64,000 bases of DNA, taken from positions 124,001 through 188,000 of the forward strand of contig BPIE01000001.1 of the NCBI GenBank assembly GCA_026003935.1, in the 5' to 3' direction. Below are positions 48,674-58,084 of this stretch, in pieces. A program made the position numbers and the translations under genes. The notes beneath the pieces are model-generated. The model was not told the DNA's origin. It was given only the letters and a program-made list of their open reading frames with translations, and did not search any database. This stretch comes from Tepidiforma sp. (lineage in GTDB: Bacteria; Chloroflexota; Dehalococcoidia; Tepidiformales; Tepidiformaceae). How positions within the stretch are numbered: position 1 is the stretch's first letter; every line of letters begins with the position of its first letter.

Positions 48674-49138
48674 ATGGAAAAGCCTGTTCCGCTGACTCGT
48701 GAAGGAAAGGCAAAGCTCGAGCAGGAGCTCGAGCAGCTGCGGATTCGACGCCGTGAAGTGGCGGAAATGATTCATAACGCGCAGGAACAGGGCACCAGCC
48801 AGGCGGACGCCGAGTACGACGATGCCAAGCTGGAGCAAGGCCGCGTCGAGGGGCGCATCCTCGAAATCGAGGACATCCTTCGCCGTGCCAAGGTCATCGA
48901 TGAAGAGGTGGCCCACACCGCGGGACGCGTGATGGTCGGCTCCACCGTCGAGGTGGACCAGGACGGGGTTATCCGTACGTACAAGATCGTCGGGGGCCCA
49001 GAGGCCGACCCCCTGAACGGAAAAATCTCCAATGACTCGCCAGTCGGCACCGCGCTCCTCGGCAAGGCCGTTGGCGACGTCGTGTCGGTGAACGTTCCGA
49101 AGGGCGTGATCAAGCTCAAGGTGCTGAAGATCGACTGA
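48674..49138 (+). CDS. greA: transcription elongation factor GreA
   Basis: 154 residues. Rescues backtracked RNA polymerase by stimulating transcript cleavage. The N-terminal coiled-coil has LTREGKAKLEQELEQL and the tip acids in SQADAEYDDAKLEQG (DAEYD); the C-terminal globular domain has DDPLNGKISNDSPVGTALLG and VSVNVPKGVIKLKVLKI. It heads the greA-lysS-nudix-serS run. Confidence 0.96.
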   Translation: MEKPVPLTREGKAKLEQELEQLRIRRREVAEMIHNAQEQGTSQADAEYDDAKLEQGRVEGRILEIEDILRRAKVIDEEVAHTAGRVMVGSTVEVDQDGVIRTYKIVGGPEADPLNGKISNDSPVGTALLGKAVGDVVSVNVPKGVIKLKVLKID

Positions 49139-49167
49139 GCCTCGGCCGCGCTGCAGAATTGGACCGA

Positions 49168-49193
49168 GACGGGCCGCCTCGAAGCGGCCCGTC
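49168..49193 (+). terminator. hairpin between greA and lysS
   Basis: A perfect 10-bp stem, GACGGGCCGC with GCGGCCCGTC, around CTCGAA. There is no T-run, and the downstream strand runs into the lysS ribosome-binding site, so a full terminator is doubtful. It could partly uncouple lysS from greA. Confidence 0.4.
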
Positions 49194-49211
49194 GTCGTGA
49201 AGGAGCCGCCC

Positions 49212-50681
49212 GTGGATGAGCTGATGGCGCAGCGCCTGGCGAAGCTCGAGGAGCTGCGGCGTCTAGGCATCGACCCCTATCCGCCCCGGTGGGAGCGGAC
49301 ACACACGTCCGCAGAGGTGATCTCGCTCGTGGAATCGCTGCCGCCGGAACAGTCCGAGGCCACCGGCACGGTGGTTCGTGTTGCCGGCAGGGTGATGGCC
49401 CGGCGCGACATGGGGAAAGCCACCTTCATCGACATCCTCGACGGAGCCGGGCGCCTGCAGGTCCTGCTCCGCGCCAACAGCACCGAGCGGTATGACCTGC
49501 TCAGGCTGGTCGACCTCGGGGACTTCATCGGCATCACGGGGACGCCCATCCGAACGCGGACCGGCCAGCCTACCGTACAGGCCGCGTCGTGGACGATGCT
49601 GGCGAAGTCGCTGCATGCGCCGCCCGAGAAGTACCACGGTCTCTCCGACCCGGACCTACGGCAGCGGCGGCGCTACCTCGACCTGATGTCCAACGAAGAG
49701 ACGCGGCGCGTTTTCGCAATTCGCAGCCGAACGGTTGCCGCCATTCGACGCTTCCTGGATGACCGCGGCTTCCTCGAGGTCGAGACACCGATCCTGCAGG
49801 TATCTGAGGGCGGCGCTGCTGCGCGCCCGTTCGTCACGCACTTCAACGCGCTGGACGAACCCCGCGTCCTCCGTATCAGCCTGGAATTGCATCTCAAACG
49901 TTTGCTCGTCGGGGGCTTCGAGCGGGTCTACGAAATCGGGAGGAACTTCCGGAACGAAGGGATGAGCTTCAAGCACAACCCGGAGTTCACCATGCTCGAG
50001 TCGTACGAGGCGTACGCCGACTACAACGACGTTGCCGAAATGACCGAGCAGATGATTAGCACGGTGGCCAGGCAGGTGCTCGGCACGACCGTTATCCACT
50101 TCAGGGGCCACGAGATTGACCTGGCGCCCCCCTGGCGGCGACTGACGTTCATCGAAGCGCTGCGGGACTTCGGCGGTCCCGACCTGGAACAGGTGACCGA
50201 CGCCGACGCGCTGCGGGAGGACCTGCGCAGCAGGGGGTTGCCCGTTACAGAGCAGATGGGGTACGGGAAGCTCGCCGATGAGGCGATGTCGCACTACGTG
50301 GAGCCAAACCTCATCCGGCCGACGTTCCTCATGGACTACCCGGTCGAGCTGTCCCCGCTCGCCAAGCGCAAACCTGGCAACCCGCGGCTGGTGGAGCGCT
50401 TCGAGTGCTTCATCGCCGGATTCGAATGCGGCAACGCCTATACAGAGCTCAACGACCCGCTCGACCAGCGCCAGCGATTCGAACAACAGCTCGCGCTGAA
50501 GGCCGCGGGCGACGAGGAGGTCGAGCTCGTCGACGAGGACTTCCTGTTCGCGCTCGAACACGGGATGCCGCCGACGGGCGGTTTCGGCATGGGGATCGAC
50601 CGGCTCGTCATGCTCCTGACCGGGCAGTCCTCCATCCGCGAGGTGATCCTCTTCCCGCCCGTCAGGTCGACCGAAGACTGA
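49212..50681 (+). CDS. lysS: lysyl-tRNA synthetase, class II
   Basis: 489 residues. An N-terminal OB anticodon-binding domain (about 55-160) with RVAGRVMARRDMGKATFIDI, then the class II core with motif 2 RVYEIGRNFRNEGMSFKHNPEFTMLE and motif 3 GFGMGIDRLVMLLTG. GTG 49212 is preferred because AAGGAG lies six bases upstream; the in-frame GTG 49197 would bury that site. Overlaps the nudix ATG by one base. Confidence 0.96.
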   Translation: MDELMAQRLAKLEELRRLGIDPYPPRWERTHTSAEVISLVESLPPEQSEATGTVVRVAGRVMARRDMGKATFIDILDGAGRLQVLLRANSTERYDLLRLVDLGDFIGITGTPIRTRTGQPTVQAASWTMLAKSLHAPPEKYHGLSDPDLRQRRRYLDLMSNEETRRVFAIRSRTVAAIRRFLDDRGFLEVETPILQVSEGGAAARPFVTHFNALDEPRVLRISLELHLKRLLVGGFERVYEIGRNFRNEGMSFKHNPEFTMLESYEAYADYNDVAEMTEQMISTVARQVLGTTVIHFRGHEIDLAPPWRRLTFIEALRDFGGPDLEQVTDADALREDLRSRGLPVTEQMGYGKLADEAMSHYVEPNLIRPTFLMDYPVELSPLAKRKPGNPRLVERFECFIAGFECGNAYTELNDPLDQRQRFEQQLALKAAGDEEVELVDEDFLFALEHGMPPTGGFGMGIDRLVMLLTGQSSIREVILFPPVRSTED

Positions 50682-51181
50682 TGAGCGGAGGCGTCGAGCG
50701 GCACCACACCGCGACCGCATACATTGTCGCGGGGGGCAGGACGCTTCTCTTGTGGCACCGCGGCCTGCGCATGTGGCTCCCGCCCGGGGGCCACCTCGAG
50801 CCAAACGAAGACCCTGTCCAGGCTGCAATCCGCGAAGCCCGGGAGGAAGCCGGGCTGGACGTCGAGGTCCTCACTCCCCCGGGGCTTCTCGCAGTTGACC
50901 GACCGCTGGTGCTGCCGCCGCCCGCGGTGATTCTCGTCGAAGACATCGTGCGGCCCGACCAGCCGTTTCACCAGCACATCGACCACGTGTACTTCACTCG
51001 CGCCATCGAAAGGGTCGACTTCGACGGCCCTATCCCTCACGGCCCGCACCGGTGGGTCGGGCTACCCGAGCTGGGCGCTGAGGTTGCGCTCCCCGCGCCC
51101 GATGGTACGCTCGTGCGCGTTGCCGAGGACGTTCGTCTGCTCGGCATCCGCGCCATCGAGGCTGCAGGCGGGGGAAGCTGA
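50681..51181 (+). CDS. Nudix hydrolase
   Basis: 166 residues. The Nudix box GGHLEPNEDPVQAAIREAREEAGL is split here as GGHLEPNEDPVQ plus REAREEAGL, matching GX5EX7REUXEEXGU. Members hydrolyse nucleoside diphosphates linked to another moiety. Sits between lysS and serS and starts on the A of the lysS stop codon. The substrate is unknown. Confidence 0.9.
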   Translation: MSGGVERHHTATAYIVAGGRTLLLWHRGLRMWLPPGGHLEPNEDPVQAAIREAREEAGLDVEVLTPPGLLAVDRPLVLPPPAVILVEDIVRPDQPFHQHIDHVYFTRAIERVDFDGPIPHGPHRWVGLPELGAEVALPAPDGTLVRVAEDVRLLGIRAIEAAGGGS

Positions 51182-51185
51182 AGGC

Positions 51186-52478
51186 ATGCTGAGCATCCAG
51201 TTCATCCGCGAGAACGCCGACCGCGTCCGTCGCGACATGCTGCTCCGCAACGCCGACGTCAACATCGACCGGATTCTGCAGCTCGACGAGCAGCGGCGCG
51301 CGCTGCTTCAGCAGGTGGAGGGGCTGCGGGCCAAGCGGAACGCGGCAAGCAAGGCGATCGGTGCGTCGAAAGAGCCTGGAGAGCGCGAAGTACGTATCGC
51401 GGAGATGCGCCTCGTCGGCGACGAAATCCGGCGGCTCGAGGAGAAACTCAGGTCCCTCGACGACGAGCTCCAGCAGCGCCTGTACGAGGTGCCGAACATC
51501 GTCGATGAATCGGTTCCCCGCGGACCCGACGAAACATCAAACGTGGTCGTGGAGACGGTCGGGCAACCGCGCCAGTTCGATTTCGTCCCACGCCCGCACT
51601 GGGAACTTGGGGTGATGGTAGATGGGCTCGATATCGAGCGCGGAGCCCGGATGTCCGGTTCACGCTTCTACGTTCTCAAGGGTCCTCTTGCGCGGCTCCA
51701 GCGGGCGCTGATCCAGTTCATGCTCGACGAACATGTCGCGGCCGGGTTCACCGAAGCGTATGTCCCGTACATGATGTCGGAGGCCTCACTCCTTGCGTCG
51801 GGCCAGCTTCCGAAATTCCGGGATAACCTCTACCGAGACGCCGAGGAGGATTTCTATTTCATTCCGACGGCGGAGGTTGCCCTCGTGAACTACCACCGGG
51901 ATGAAATCATCCCGGCGGGACGGCTGCCGGAGCGGTTCGTCGCCCACACGCCGTGCTTCCGACGAGAAAAGATGAGCGCTGGCCGCGATGTGCGGGGAAT
52001 CAAGCGCGGGCACCAGTTCGAGAAGGTAGAGATGTTCGTCTACTGCGAGCCTGAAGCGAGCTCGGCCGAGCTGGACGGCCTCGTTGCGCGGGCCAAGCAC
52101 ATCGCCAGCGCGCTTGAGCTCCCTCACCGCGTTGTTGCCCTCTGCACGGGTGACCTTGGCTTCAACGCAGCGAAGACGTTCGACCTCGAGGTTTGGGCGC
52201 CGGGCCAGGCAGAGTGGCTGGAGGTGAGCTCTGCTTCGAATTGTCTCGACTTCCAGGCGCGTCGGGCGAACATCCGGTACCGCCCCGCACCGGACGCACC
52301 GCCTCGCCATCCCCACATGTTGAACGCTTCGGGTCTCGCGCTGCCGCGGACCGTGATCGCCGTCATGGAGAACTACCAGCAGCCGGATGGCAGCATCGAA
52401 GTGCCGCATGTCCTTCGGCGGTACCTGGGGACCGACCGAATTGCCGCGGTTAATCCAGCGCCCGCCGTGCGGGATTGA
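51186..52478 (+). CDS. serS: seryl-tRNA synthetase
   Basis: 430 residues. An N-terminal antiparallel coiled-coil arm (about 25-105, LLQQVEGLRAKRNAASKAIG and LRSLDDELQQRLYEVPN) binds the tRNA-Ser long arm. The class II core has motif 2 HTPCFRREKMSAGRDVRG and motif 3 NASGLALPRTVIAVMENYQ. It begins 5 bases after the nudix stop. Confidence 0.96.
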   Translation: MLSIQFIRENADRVRRDMLLRNADVNIDRILQLDEQRRALLQQVEGLRAKRNAASKAIGASKEPGEREVRIAEMRLVGDEIRRLEEKLRSLDDELQQRLYEVPNIVDESVPRGPDETSNVVVETVGQPRQFDFVPRPHWELGVMVDGLDIERGARMSGSRFYVLKGPLARLQRALIQFMLDEHVAAGFTEAYVPYMMSEASLLASGQLPKFRDNLYRDAEEDFYFIPTAEVALVNYHRDEIIPAGRLPERFVAHTPCFRREKMSAGRDVRGIKRGHQFEKVEMFVYCEPEASSAELDGLVARAKHIASALELPHRVVALCTGDLGFNAAKTFDLEVWAPGQAEWLEVSSASNCLDFQARRANIRYRPAPDAPPRHPHMLNASGLALPRTVIAVMENYQQPDGSIEVPHVLRRYLGTDRIAAVNPAPAVRD

Positions 52479-52504
52479 CCGCGGCTTTACCCACGCGGGG
52501 TTTT
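52479..52504 (+). terminator. possible weak terminator after serS
   Basis: CCGCG (52479-52483) can pair with CGCGG (52494-52498), followed by GGTTTT. The stem is only 5 bp. Confidence 0.25.
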
Positions 52505-52610
52505 CACACGCAAATTACACGTTCTCGACGTGCAGGCGACGCCCGTATTCGGGCCCCGCACCATACTCGTCTCGGTGAAACCGAACGTTTTGACTGATGG
52601 AGGACGAGCG
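52505..52610 (+). promoter_or_regulatory. 5' leader of the surface-protein gene
   Basis: Between serS and the surface protein, a TCGGT-GAA-ACCGA hairpin (about 52573-52585) and a GGAGGA ribosome site are the only visible signals. No convincing promoter. Confidence 0.2.
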
Positions 52611-53174
52611 ATGGAATTGCATCGAGTCTTGCTCACGACCGCGGCTTCCGCGGCGCTGGTCTTCGGTGCACTCGCTGGCGTTGGCGCCGGCACAGCCGAG
52701 GCGCAGTCGCCGCCGGAGCCGCCGTCGCGGTTTGCAGGGAGCGTGACGATCGACGGCCAGCCTGCTCCGGCCGGGACGGTGATTGAGGCGCGAGTCGGAA
52801 CATCGACGTGTGGCAGTGCGACCGTGTTCACGCAGGGGGGCCAAGCACGGTACGTCATCGATGTAGCGAGCGCTGCCAGTCAGCCCGGATGTGGAACGGC
52901 TGGCGCCGCGGTAACGTTTGTGGTCGGAGGTGCGGTTGCGCCGCAGTCCGGTACGTGGCGCAACTACGAGCTGGCACAGCTTGACTTGGCTCTCGTCAGT
53001 GCGAGCCCCACGCCCACGGCTTCCCCCTCGCCGACTGCAACGCCGCGCCCGCCCGTGGCCGGGACCGGTGTCGCAGCCGCCGGCGGCCCGAGTGCGTGGT
53101 GGGTGATTTCGATGGCCGCCCTGGCCTCGCTGGGGTTCGCAGGGATGGGCTGGGCGGCCTACCGCAGGAGCTGA
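52611..53174 (+). CDS. exported surface protein with signal peptide and C-terminal membrane anchor
   Basis: 187 residues. Signal peptide at 1-30 (RVLLTTAASAALVFGALAG, cleavage likely near AEAQ). A small beta-rich domain with one Cys pair (TSTCGSATVF and QPGCGTAG) spans about 40-120. A Pro/Thr/Ser linker (TPTASPSPTATPRPP) leads to a PVAGTG motif and a C-terminal membrane segment followed by YRRS. The layout mimics a sortase-type tail, but the motif is PVAGTG, not LPxTG. ATG follows GGAGGA. Role unknown. Confidence 0.7.
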   Translation: MELHRVLLTTAASAALVFGALAGVGAGTAEAQSPPEPPSRFAGSVTIDGQPAPAGTVIEARVGTSTCGSATVFTQGGQARYVIDVASAASQPGCGTAGAAVTFVVGGAVAPQSGTWRNYELAQLDLALVSASPTPTASPSPTATPRPPVAGTGVAAAGGPSAWWVISMAALASLGFAGMGWAAYRRS

Positions 53175-53198
53175 AGCCAGGGTTCGGCACCATCGACG

Positions 53199-53231
53199 AG
53201 CCCCGCGCGTCGACCCCGCGCGGGGCTTTGC
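53199..53231 (+). terminator. intrinsic terminator after the surface-protein gene
   Basis: An 11-bp stem, AGCCCCGCGCG with CGCGCGGGGCT around a seven-base loop, followed by TTGCG. Ends the surface-protein transcript before the phosphatase gene. Confidence 0.6.
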
Positions 53232-53247
53232 GCGACAATATTGGCGC

Positions 53248-53961
53248 GTGAGCGTTGCCACGACCGGAGAAAGCGGACCCTTCGCCTGGGCCGCTGCAAG
53301 CGACATCGGCCGCATGCGGCACGAGAACCAGGACGCGTGGGTCGTGCGCGAGGTTTGCGGGGGCGTACTCTTCGCCGTGGCCGATGGCATGGGGGGGCAT
53401 CCGAACGGTGCGTGGGCCGCCAGGTTTGCCTGCGCCGCGCTCGTCGATGCGCTCGAATCATCCCCGCCGGGACAGATTCCCGACCTTTCCGCCGTCGTCG
53501 TCGACCTCAATTTGCGCCTCGTGCGCGAAGCGCTGCGCCTGGGCACACCTGGGGCCGGCACGACGCTGACCGCGGTCCTCGCAGATGCACAGGAGCTCCA
53601 TTGGGTACATATCGGCGACACCCGCCTGTACGTGCTTGATGCGGGCAGCCTCGTGCAGGTGACTCGCGACCATAACCTGGCATCCGAACCCGGCGGGCAC
53701 CCTCGCCTGGCGAATGTCCTGACCCGCTGCCTCGGTTCGTCGGGCGATGTCGAGCCCGACGCGGGGCGGATGCCTCTCCCCCCGGCGTGGCTGCTTGCCA
53801 CCGATGGCCTGTACCAGCAGGTCGAGCCAGAGCGGCTGCAGGGTGCGCTCGAAGGCGGCGACCCTCCAGCCGCAGCCGTTCACCTCGTCGAGCTCGCCAA
53901 CATTGGCGGCGGCCCGGACAACATCACGGTGGTGCTGGCGCGGCTGCTCGCTACCGGCTAG
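53248..53961 (+). CDS. PP2C-family protein serine/threonine phosphatase
   Basis: 237 residues. Metal-ligand motifs are ASDIGRMRHENQDA, VADGMGGHPNG, HIGDTRLYVL, LATDGLY and GGPDNITVVLA, all in order. Short PrpC/Stp1-type without extra domains. Such phosphatases counter Hanks-type kinases; no kinase gene is in the window. Start GTG 53248. It lies 47 bases before sucC. Confidence 0.93.
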   Translation: MSVATTGESGPFAWAAASDIGRMRHENQDAWVVREVCGGVLFAVADGMGGHPNGAWAARFACAALVDALESSPPGQIPDLSAVVVDLNLRLVREALRLGTPGAGTTLTAVLADAQELHWVHIGDTRLYVLDAGSLVQVTRDHNLASEPGGHPRLANVLTRCLGSSGDVEPDAGRMPLPPAWLLATDGLYQQVEPERLQGALEGGDPPAAAVHLVELANIGGGPDNITVVLARLLATG

Positions 53962-54008
53962 CGGCGTGAAGCGGTACGCTTCCTGCGCAATCCCTTCCGG
54001 AGCACTTC

Positions 54009-55277
54009 ATGAAACTTCATGAGTACCAGGCACGCGACCTGCTCGCGAAGAACGGCGTCCCCGTGACGGCGGGGCGCGTCGCCAGCACTCCAGCAGAGGC
54101 ACGAGCCATTGCGGAGGAGCTCGGCGGCAAGGTCGTGGTCAAGGCCCAAATCCACGCAGGGGGACGCGGCAAAGGCCGGCTCGTGGCGCAATCCGAAACG
54201 GCGGAGATGTACCAGAAGCTCATCTCCGACCCGGAGAACCATTCCGGGAAGGTCCGGGGTGAACGTATTGGCGGTGTTCGGCTTGCTGACACCCCGGAGG
54301 AGGCGGAGGCGGCAGCCGCGGCCATCCTTGGCAAGCACCTCGTGTCTATCCAGACGGGTCCTGAGGGCAAGCTGGTCAAGCACGTGCTCGTCGCGGAGCA
54401 GACGGACATCGCGAAGGAGTATTACCTCGCGGCCATCATCGATGGGATGCAGGGCTGCCCGCTCATCATGGCGTCGGCCGAGGGCGGCCAGGAAATCGAA
54501 GTCGTGGCTCACAATAACCCCGAGGCCATCGTCCGGATGCCGGTACCGGCTGCCGCTGGCTACTCGCCGTACATCGGCCGGACGCTCGCGGCCCGGCTGG
54601 GCTTCACGGGCGAGCAGGCCGACCAGTTCGGAAAGGTTGTCGAGGGACTCTATCGCACGCTGATGGCGACGGATGCCAGCCTGGTCGAAATCAATCCGCT
54701 GGCGCTCACCGCCGACGGGCGGGTTGTCGCCGTCGACGCCAAGCTGAACATCGACGACAACGCGCTGTTCCGCCAGAAGGACCTTGCGGCGATGCGCGAC
54801 CTCGACGAGGAGGACCCGCTCGAGGTGAAGGCGCAGCAGCTTGGCGTTGCCAATTTCATCAAGCTCGACGGCAACATCGGCTGCATCGTCAACGGCGCCG
54901 GCCTCGCCATGGCGACGATGGACACCATCAAGCTCGCTGGTGGGGAGCCGGCCAACTTCCTCGACATCGGAACCGTCAACGACCCCCAGCGCGTGGTGAA
55001 CGCCATGAAGGTCATCCTAGAGGACCCCGCCGTCAAGGCGATCCTGGTGAACATCTTCGGGGGGATGGCGCGGGTCGACATCATCGCGCAGGGCGTCATC
55101 GATGCGCACCGGCAGATGAAAATCGATGTCCCGGTCGTGATGCGACTCGTTGGGACCAACCTGGCGGAGGGCGAACAGCTCATCAAGGAGTCGGGGCTGC
55201 CGCTCATCCGGGCGAACGGGCTCTTCGAGGCCGCGAAAAAGGCGGTCGAGGCTGCCGGGGCTCCCGCGACCGCCTGA
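54009..55277 (+). CDS. sucC: succinyl-CoA synthetase beta subunit (ADP-forming)
   Basis: 422 residues, longer than the usual ~388. Converts succinyl-CoA to succinate with ATP or GTP formation. It has MKLHEYQARDLLAKNGVPV, the ATP-grasp KAQIHAGGRGKGRL, VEINPLALTADGRVVAVDAKLNIDDNA, and LNIFGGMARVD with FGGI-type loop. The partner alpha subunit gene sucD is not adjacent, although it usually follows. CCGGAG lies before the ATG. It ends at a bidirectional terminator. Confidence 0.95.
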   Translation: MKLHEYQARDLLAKNGVPVTAGRVASTPAEARAIAEELGGKVVVKAQIHAGGRGKGRLVAQSETAEMYQKLISDPENHSGKVRGERIGGVRLADTPEEAEAAAAAILGKHLVSIQTGPEGKLVKHVLVAEQTDIAKEYYLAAIIDGMQGCPLIMASAEGGQEIEVVAHNNPEAIVRMPVPAAAGYSPYIGRTLAARLGFTGEQADQFGKVVEGLYRTLMATDASLVEINPLALTADGRVVAVDAKLNIDDNALFRQKDLAAMRDLDEEDPLEVKAQQLGVANFIKLDGNIGCIVNGAGLAMATMDTIKLAGGEPANFLDIGTVNDPQRVVNAMKVILEDPAVKAILVNIFGGMARVDIIAQGVIDAHRQMKIDVPVVMRLVGTNLAEGEQLIKESGLPLIRANGLFEAAKKAVEAAGAPATA

Positions 55278-55319
55278 GCGCCAACAGGCACTTCAGCAGA
55301 TCAGCAGAAACGAACGATT

Positions 55320-55352
55320 GAGGGGCGGCCCGCTTGGGCCGCCCCTCTTCTC
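55320..55352. terminator. bidirectional terminator
   Basis: An 11-bp stem, GAGGGGCGGCC with GGCCGCCCCTC around CGCTTG, followed by TTCTCC, between convergent sucC and clpP. Confidence 0.65.
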
Positions 55353-55381
55353 CAACAAACTCGTCGGATGGCGCTCGGGCT

Positions 55382-56077
55382 CTAGCTTGCGGCTACCTTG
55401 CCGTTAGGGCTGCTCTCGCCCTTCGGCGGTCGGTCGAGGATTTCGTCGATCAGGCCATACTCCTTCGCGGCCTGCGGGTCGAGCCAGAAGTCACGGTCGG
55501 TGTCGTGCTCGATTTTTTCCATCGGCTGCCCGGTCCGCTCCTGGATGATCGTCCGCAGAACACGCTGCAGACGGAGCGTTTCGCGCGCCTGGATTTCGAT
55601 ATCGCGAGCCTGTCCCTGCGCACCGCCAAGGACCTGGTGGAGGTGAATGGTGCTGTGGGGTAGTGCGTAGCGCTTCCCTTTCGCCCCGGAGCAGAGGATG
55701 ACGGTGCCCATGCTGGCAGCGAGGCCCATGCACAGCGTCGAGACGTGGGGGCGGATCAGGTTCATGGTGTCGTAAATCGCGAGGCCCGCTGTGACGCTGC
55801 CGCCGGGGCAGTTGATGTACATCATGATGTCCTTCTCGTCGTCCTCGCGGGCGAGGTAGAGGAGCTGCGCCACGACGATGTTCGCGACCATCGCGTCGAT
55901 GGGCGTGCCGAGGAAGACAATGCGCTCCTTGAGGAGGAGCGAGTAGATGTCGTAGGCCCGCTCCCGCCGTCCATCGCTCTCGATGACGAAGGGCATGATG
56001 TCCTGGGGCCGGACGAGGTCGGCATCCGGCCGCTTCCCGGCGACGAGTTCCTGGATAAGGTCGTAGCTGCTGCTCAT
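55382..56077 (-). CDS. clpP: ATP-dependent Clp protease proteolytic subunit
   Basis: 231 residues. Catalytic Ser at about 122 in LAASMGTV, His at about 147 in IHLHQVLGG and Asp at about 196 in [27 protein letters not shown] and [16 protein letters not shown] are typical. An N-terminal extension of about 25 residues may be a propeptide. ATG 56077 follows GGAGGG. No clpX next to it. A longer ORF through typA antisense (to 57823) is rejected. Confidence 0.96.
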   Translation of the reverse strand: MSSSYDLIQELVAGKRPDADLVRPQDIMPFVIESDGRRERAYDIYSLLLKERIVFLGTPIDAMVANIVVAQLLYLAREDDEKDIMMYINCPGGSVTAGLAIYDTMNLIRPHVSTLCMGLAASMGTVILCSGAKGKRYALPHSTIHLHQVLGGAQGQARDIEIQARETLRLQRVLRTIIQERTGQPMEKIEHDTDRDFWLDPQAAKEYGLIDEILDRPPKGESSPNGKVAAS

Positions 56078-56191
56078 CTCGGCCCTCCGGTCGGTCTTGT
56101 TCCAGTGTGCGGCGCGCGGCCCGCTTTCGCAAAGTATCGGTGAATGCTGCCTGGCCTTCACCGCACGGCAGCGCACCCCCACACTGGATTC

Positions 56192-58045
56192 ATGCCCGAG
56201 CGCCGCCAAGACATTCGCAACGTTGCCATCATTGCCCACGTCGACCACGGGAAGACGACGCTGGTCGACGCCCTGCTGAAGCATGCCCGCGTGTTTCGCG
56301 AGCACGAGCAGGTCGGTTCGCTCATCCTCGATTCGAATCCCCTCGAACGAGAGAAGGGGATTACCATCATGGCGAAGAACGCTGCCATCGAGCATCGCGG
56401 CGTTCGTATCAACATCATCGACACGCCCGGCCACGCAGACTTCGGGGGTGAAGTCGAACGGGTGCTGAACATGGCGGACGGCTGCCTCCTCGTCGTCGAC
56501 GCTGCTGAAGGGCCGATGCCGCAGACCCGCTTCGTCCTGCGGAAGGCGCTCGAGCTTGGGCTCCACCCCGTGGTCGTCATCAACAAGATCGACCGGCCCC
56601 ATGCCCGGCCGGGTGCCGTCCTCGAGGCGACGTCGGACCTCTTTCTCGAACTCGCGACGCAGGACTACCAGCTGGACTTCCCGGTCGTGTACACCAGCGC
56701 AAGGGACGGCTATGCGGGGCTTTCCCCCGAGGTGCGCGAGGGTGACATGGAACCGCTGTTTGCGGCGATGTTGGAGCACATCCCCGGGCCGCTCTGCGAC
56801 CCCGACGCGCCATTCCGGATGCTGGTAACTACGCTGCTGTACGACAGCTACCGGGGGCGGATCGCGGTAGGGCGCATCCGCGACGGTGCGGTTCGACCGG
56901 GCATGGCAATTCAACGATTCGACCACGAAGGCACAGCGCTCCCATTCCGGGTTGGACAGGTGTTCGGGTTCCGTGGACTCGAGCGCATGGAGGTCTCCGA
57001 GGCTGTGGCCGGCGACATCGTTGCCGTGACCGGGGTTCCCGACGTTCTCATCGGTCAAACGCTGGCATCGCCGGAGGTCGCCGAGCCGCTCCCGGCGATC
57101 ATGCTCGAGCCTCCCGCCGTGCAAATGACGTTCCGTGTCAACGATTCTCCATTTGCCGGGCGGGAAGGGCAGTTTGTGACGAGCCGTCAGCTGCGGGAGC
57201 GGCTGTTCCGGGAGACGGAGACCAACATCGCGCTCCGGGTCGAGGACGGAGCGTCTCCCGACCAGTTCGTCGTGGCTGGCCGCGGAGAGCTGCACCTCGC
57301 GATTCTCGTCGAGACGATGCGGCGTGAAGGGTACGAATTCGCGGTGACTCGCCCTGAAGTCATCGTCCGGGATAAGCCGGGAGGCCGGGAGGAGCCGTAC
57401 GAGCGGCTTTACATCGAGGCGCCCGAAGCGGCCACGGGCTTCCTGATCGAGGCGCTGTCGGGGCGCAAAGCGCAGATGGTCGGGATGCACACGGGCGACG
57501 ACGGGCGCGTCCGGTTCGAATTTGACATCCCAACGCGCGGACTCATCGGGTTCCGGGACGTGTTCGTCACGGGTACGGCGGGCGAAGGCATCATGAACAG
57601 CGAATTTCTCGGCTACCGGCCGTGGGCTGGAGAGATTAGCCGCCACAGGACGGGTGCGCTCGTGGCGAGCGAGACGGGGACGGCGCTTGCCTACGGCATC
57701 GCCGCGGCACAGGAGCGCGGCATCCTCTTCATCAGCCCGGGAGACGAGGTTTACACCGGCATGGTGGTAGGCCTGCACAACCGCGACAACGACCTCGACG
57801 TGAACGTCTGCCGCGCGAAGCACCTGACGAACATCCGGAGCTCCACAGCGGACATTGCGGTCAAACTGGTGCCGCCGCAGCCGCCCACATTGGAGCAGGC
57901 GCTGACGCTGATTGCCCCGGACGAAATGGTCGAAGTGACACCCCGGTCAATTCGCATCCGAAAAACCGAGCTGAATCCCGCGTTGCGCGCGCGGGAGGCG
58001 CGGCGGCTGAAGTTTGCGGCGCTCGAAGCAGGCCGGGCCGGATAG
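56192..58045 (+). CDS. typA: GTP-binding protein TypA/BipA
   Basis: 617 residues. A ribosome-associated translational GTPase needed under stress. It has the P-loop [13 protein letters not shown], the switch region [30 protein letters not shown], the NKID motif in [13 protein letters not shown], domain II and the C-terminal TypA-specific region ending with the [14 protein letters not shown] block. ATG 56192 gives the canonical [19 protein letters not shown] start. It is divergent to clpP. Confidence 0.96.
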   Translation: MPERRQDIRNVAIIAHVDHGKTTLVDALLKHARVFREHEQVGSLILDSNPLEREKGITIMAKNAAIEHRGVRINIIDTPGHADFGGEVERVLNMADGCLLVVDAAEGPMPQTRFVLRKALELGLHPVVVINKIDRPHARPGAVLEATSDLFLELATQDYQLDFPVVYTSARDGYAGLSPEVREGDMEPLFAAMLEHIPGPLCDPDAPFRMLVTTLLYDSYRGRIAVGRIRDGAVRPGMAIQRFDHEGTALPFRVGQVFGFRGLERMEVSEAVAGDIVAVTGVPDVLIGQTLASPEVAEPLPAIMLEPPAVQMTFRVNDSPFAGREGQFVTSRQLRERLFRETETNIALRVEDGASPDQFVVAGRGELHLAILVETMRREGYEFAVTRPEVIVRDKPGGREEPYERLYIEAPEAATGFLIEALSGRKAQMVGMHTGDDGRVRFEFDIPTRGLIGFRDVFVTGTAGEGIMNSEFLGYRPWAGEISRHRTGALVASETGTALAYGIAAAQERGILFISPGDEVYTGMVVGLHNRDNDLDVNVCRAKHLTNIRSSTADIAVKLVPPQPPTLEQALTLIAPDEMVEVTPRSIRIRKTELNPALRAREARRLKFAALEAGRAG

Positions 58046-58071
58046 GAGTGGCCAGTTCCGGCGAGCGCCGG

Positions 58072-58077
58072 TAAAGT
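58072..58077 (+). promoter_or_regulatory. -10 box of a likely leaderless transcript
   Basis: TAAAGT, then seven bases, then ATG 58085. No ribosome-binding site is seen in the gap after typA. Confidence 0.35.
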
Positions 58078-58084
58078 CCCGCCC

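Noticed and set aside
47330-49270. htrA read as a 646-residue protein starting in lysS
   Set aside because: The extra 239 codons are antisense to greA and lysS. A good start with GGGAG exists at 48553.
55382-57823. clpP read as an 813-residue protein
   Set aside because: The 5' 580 codons are antisense to typA and Arg/His-rich. ClpP starts at ATG 56077 with GGAGGG.
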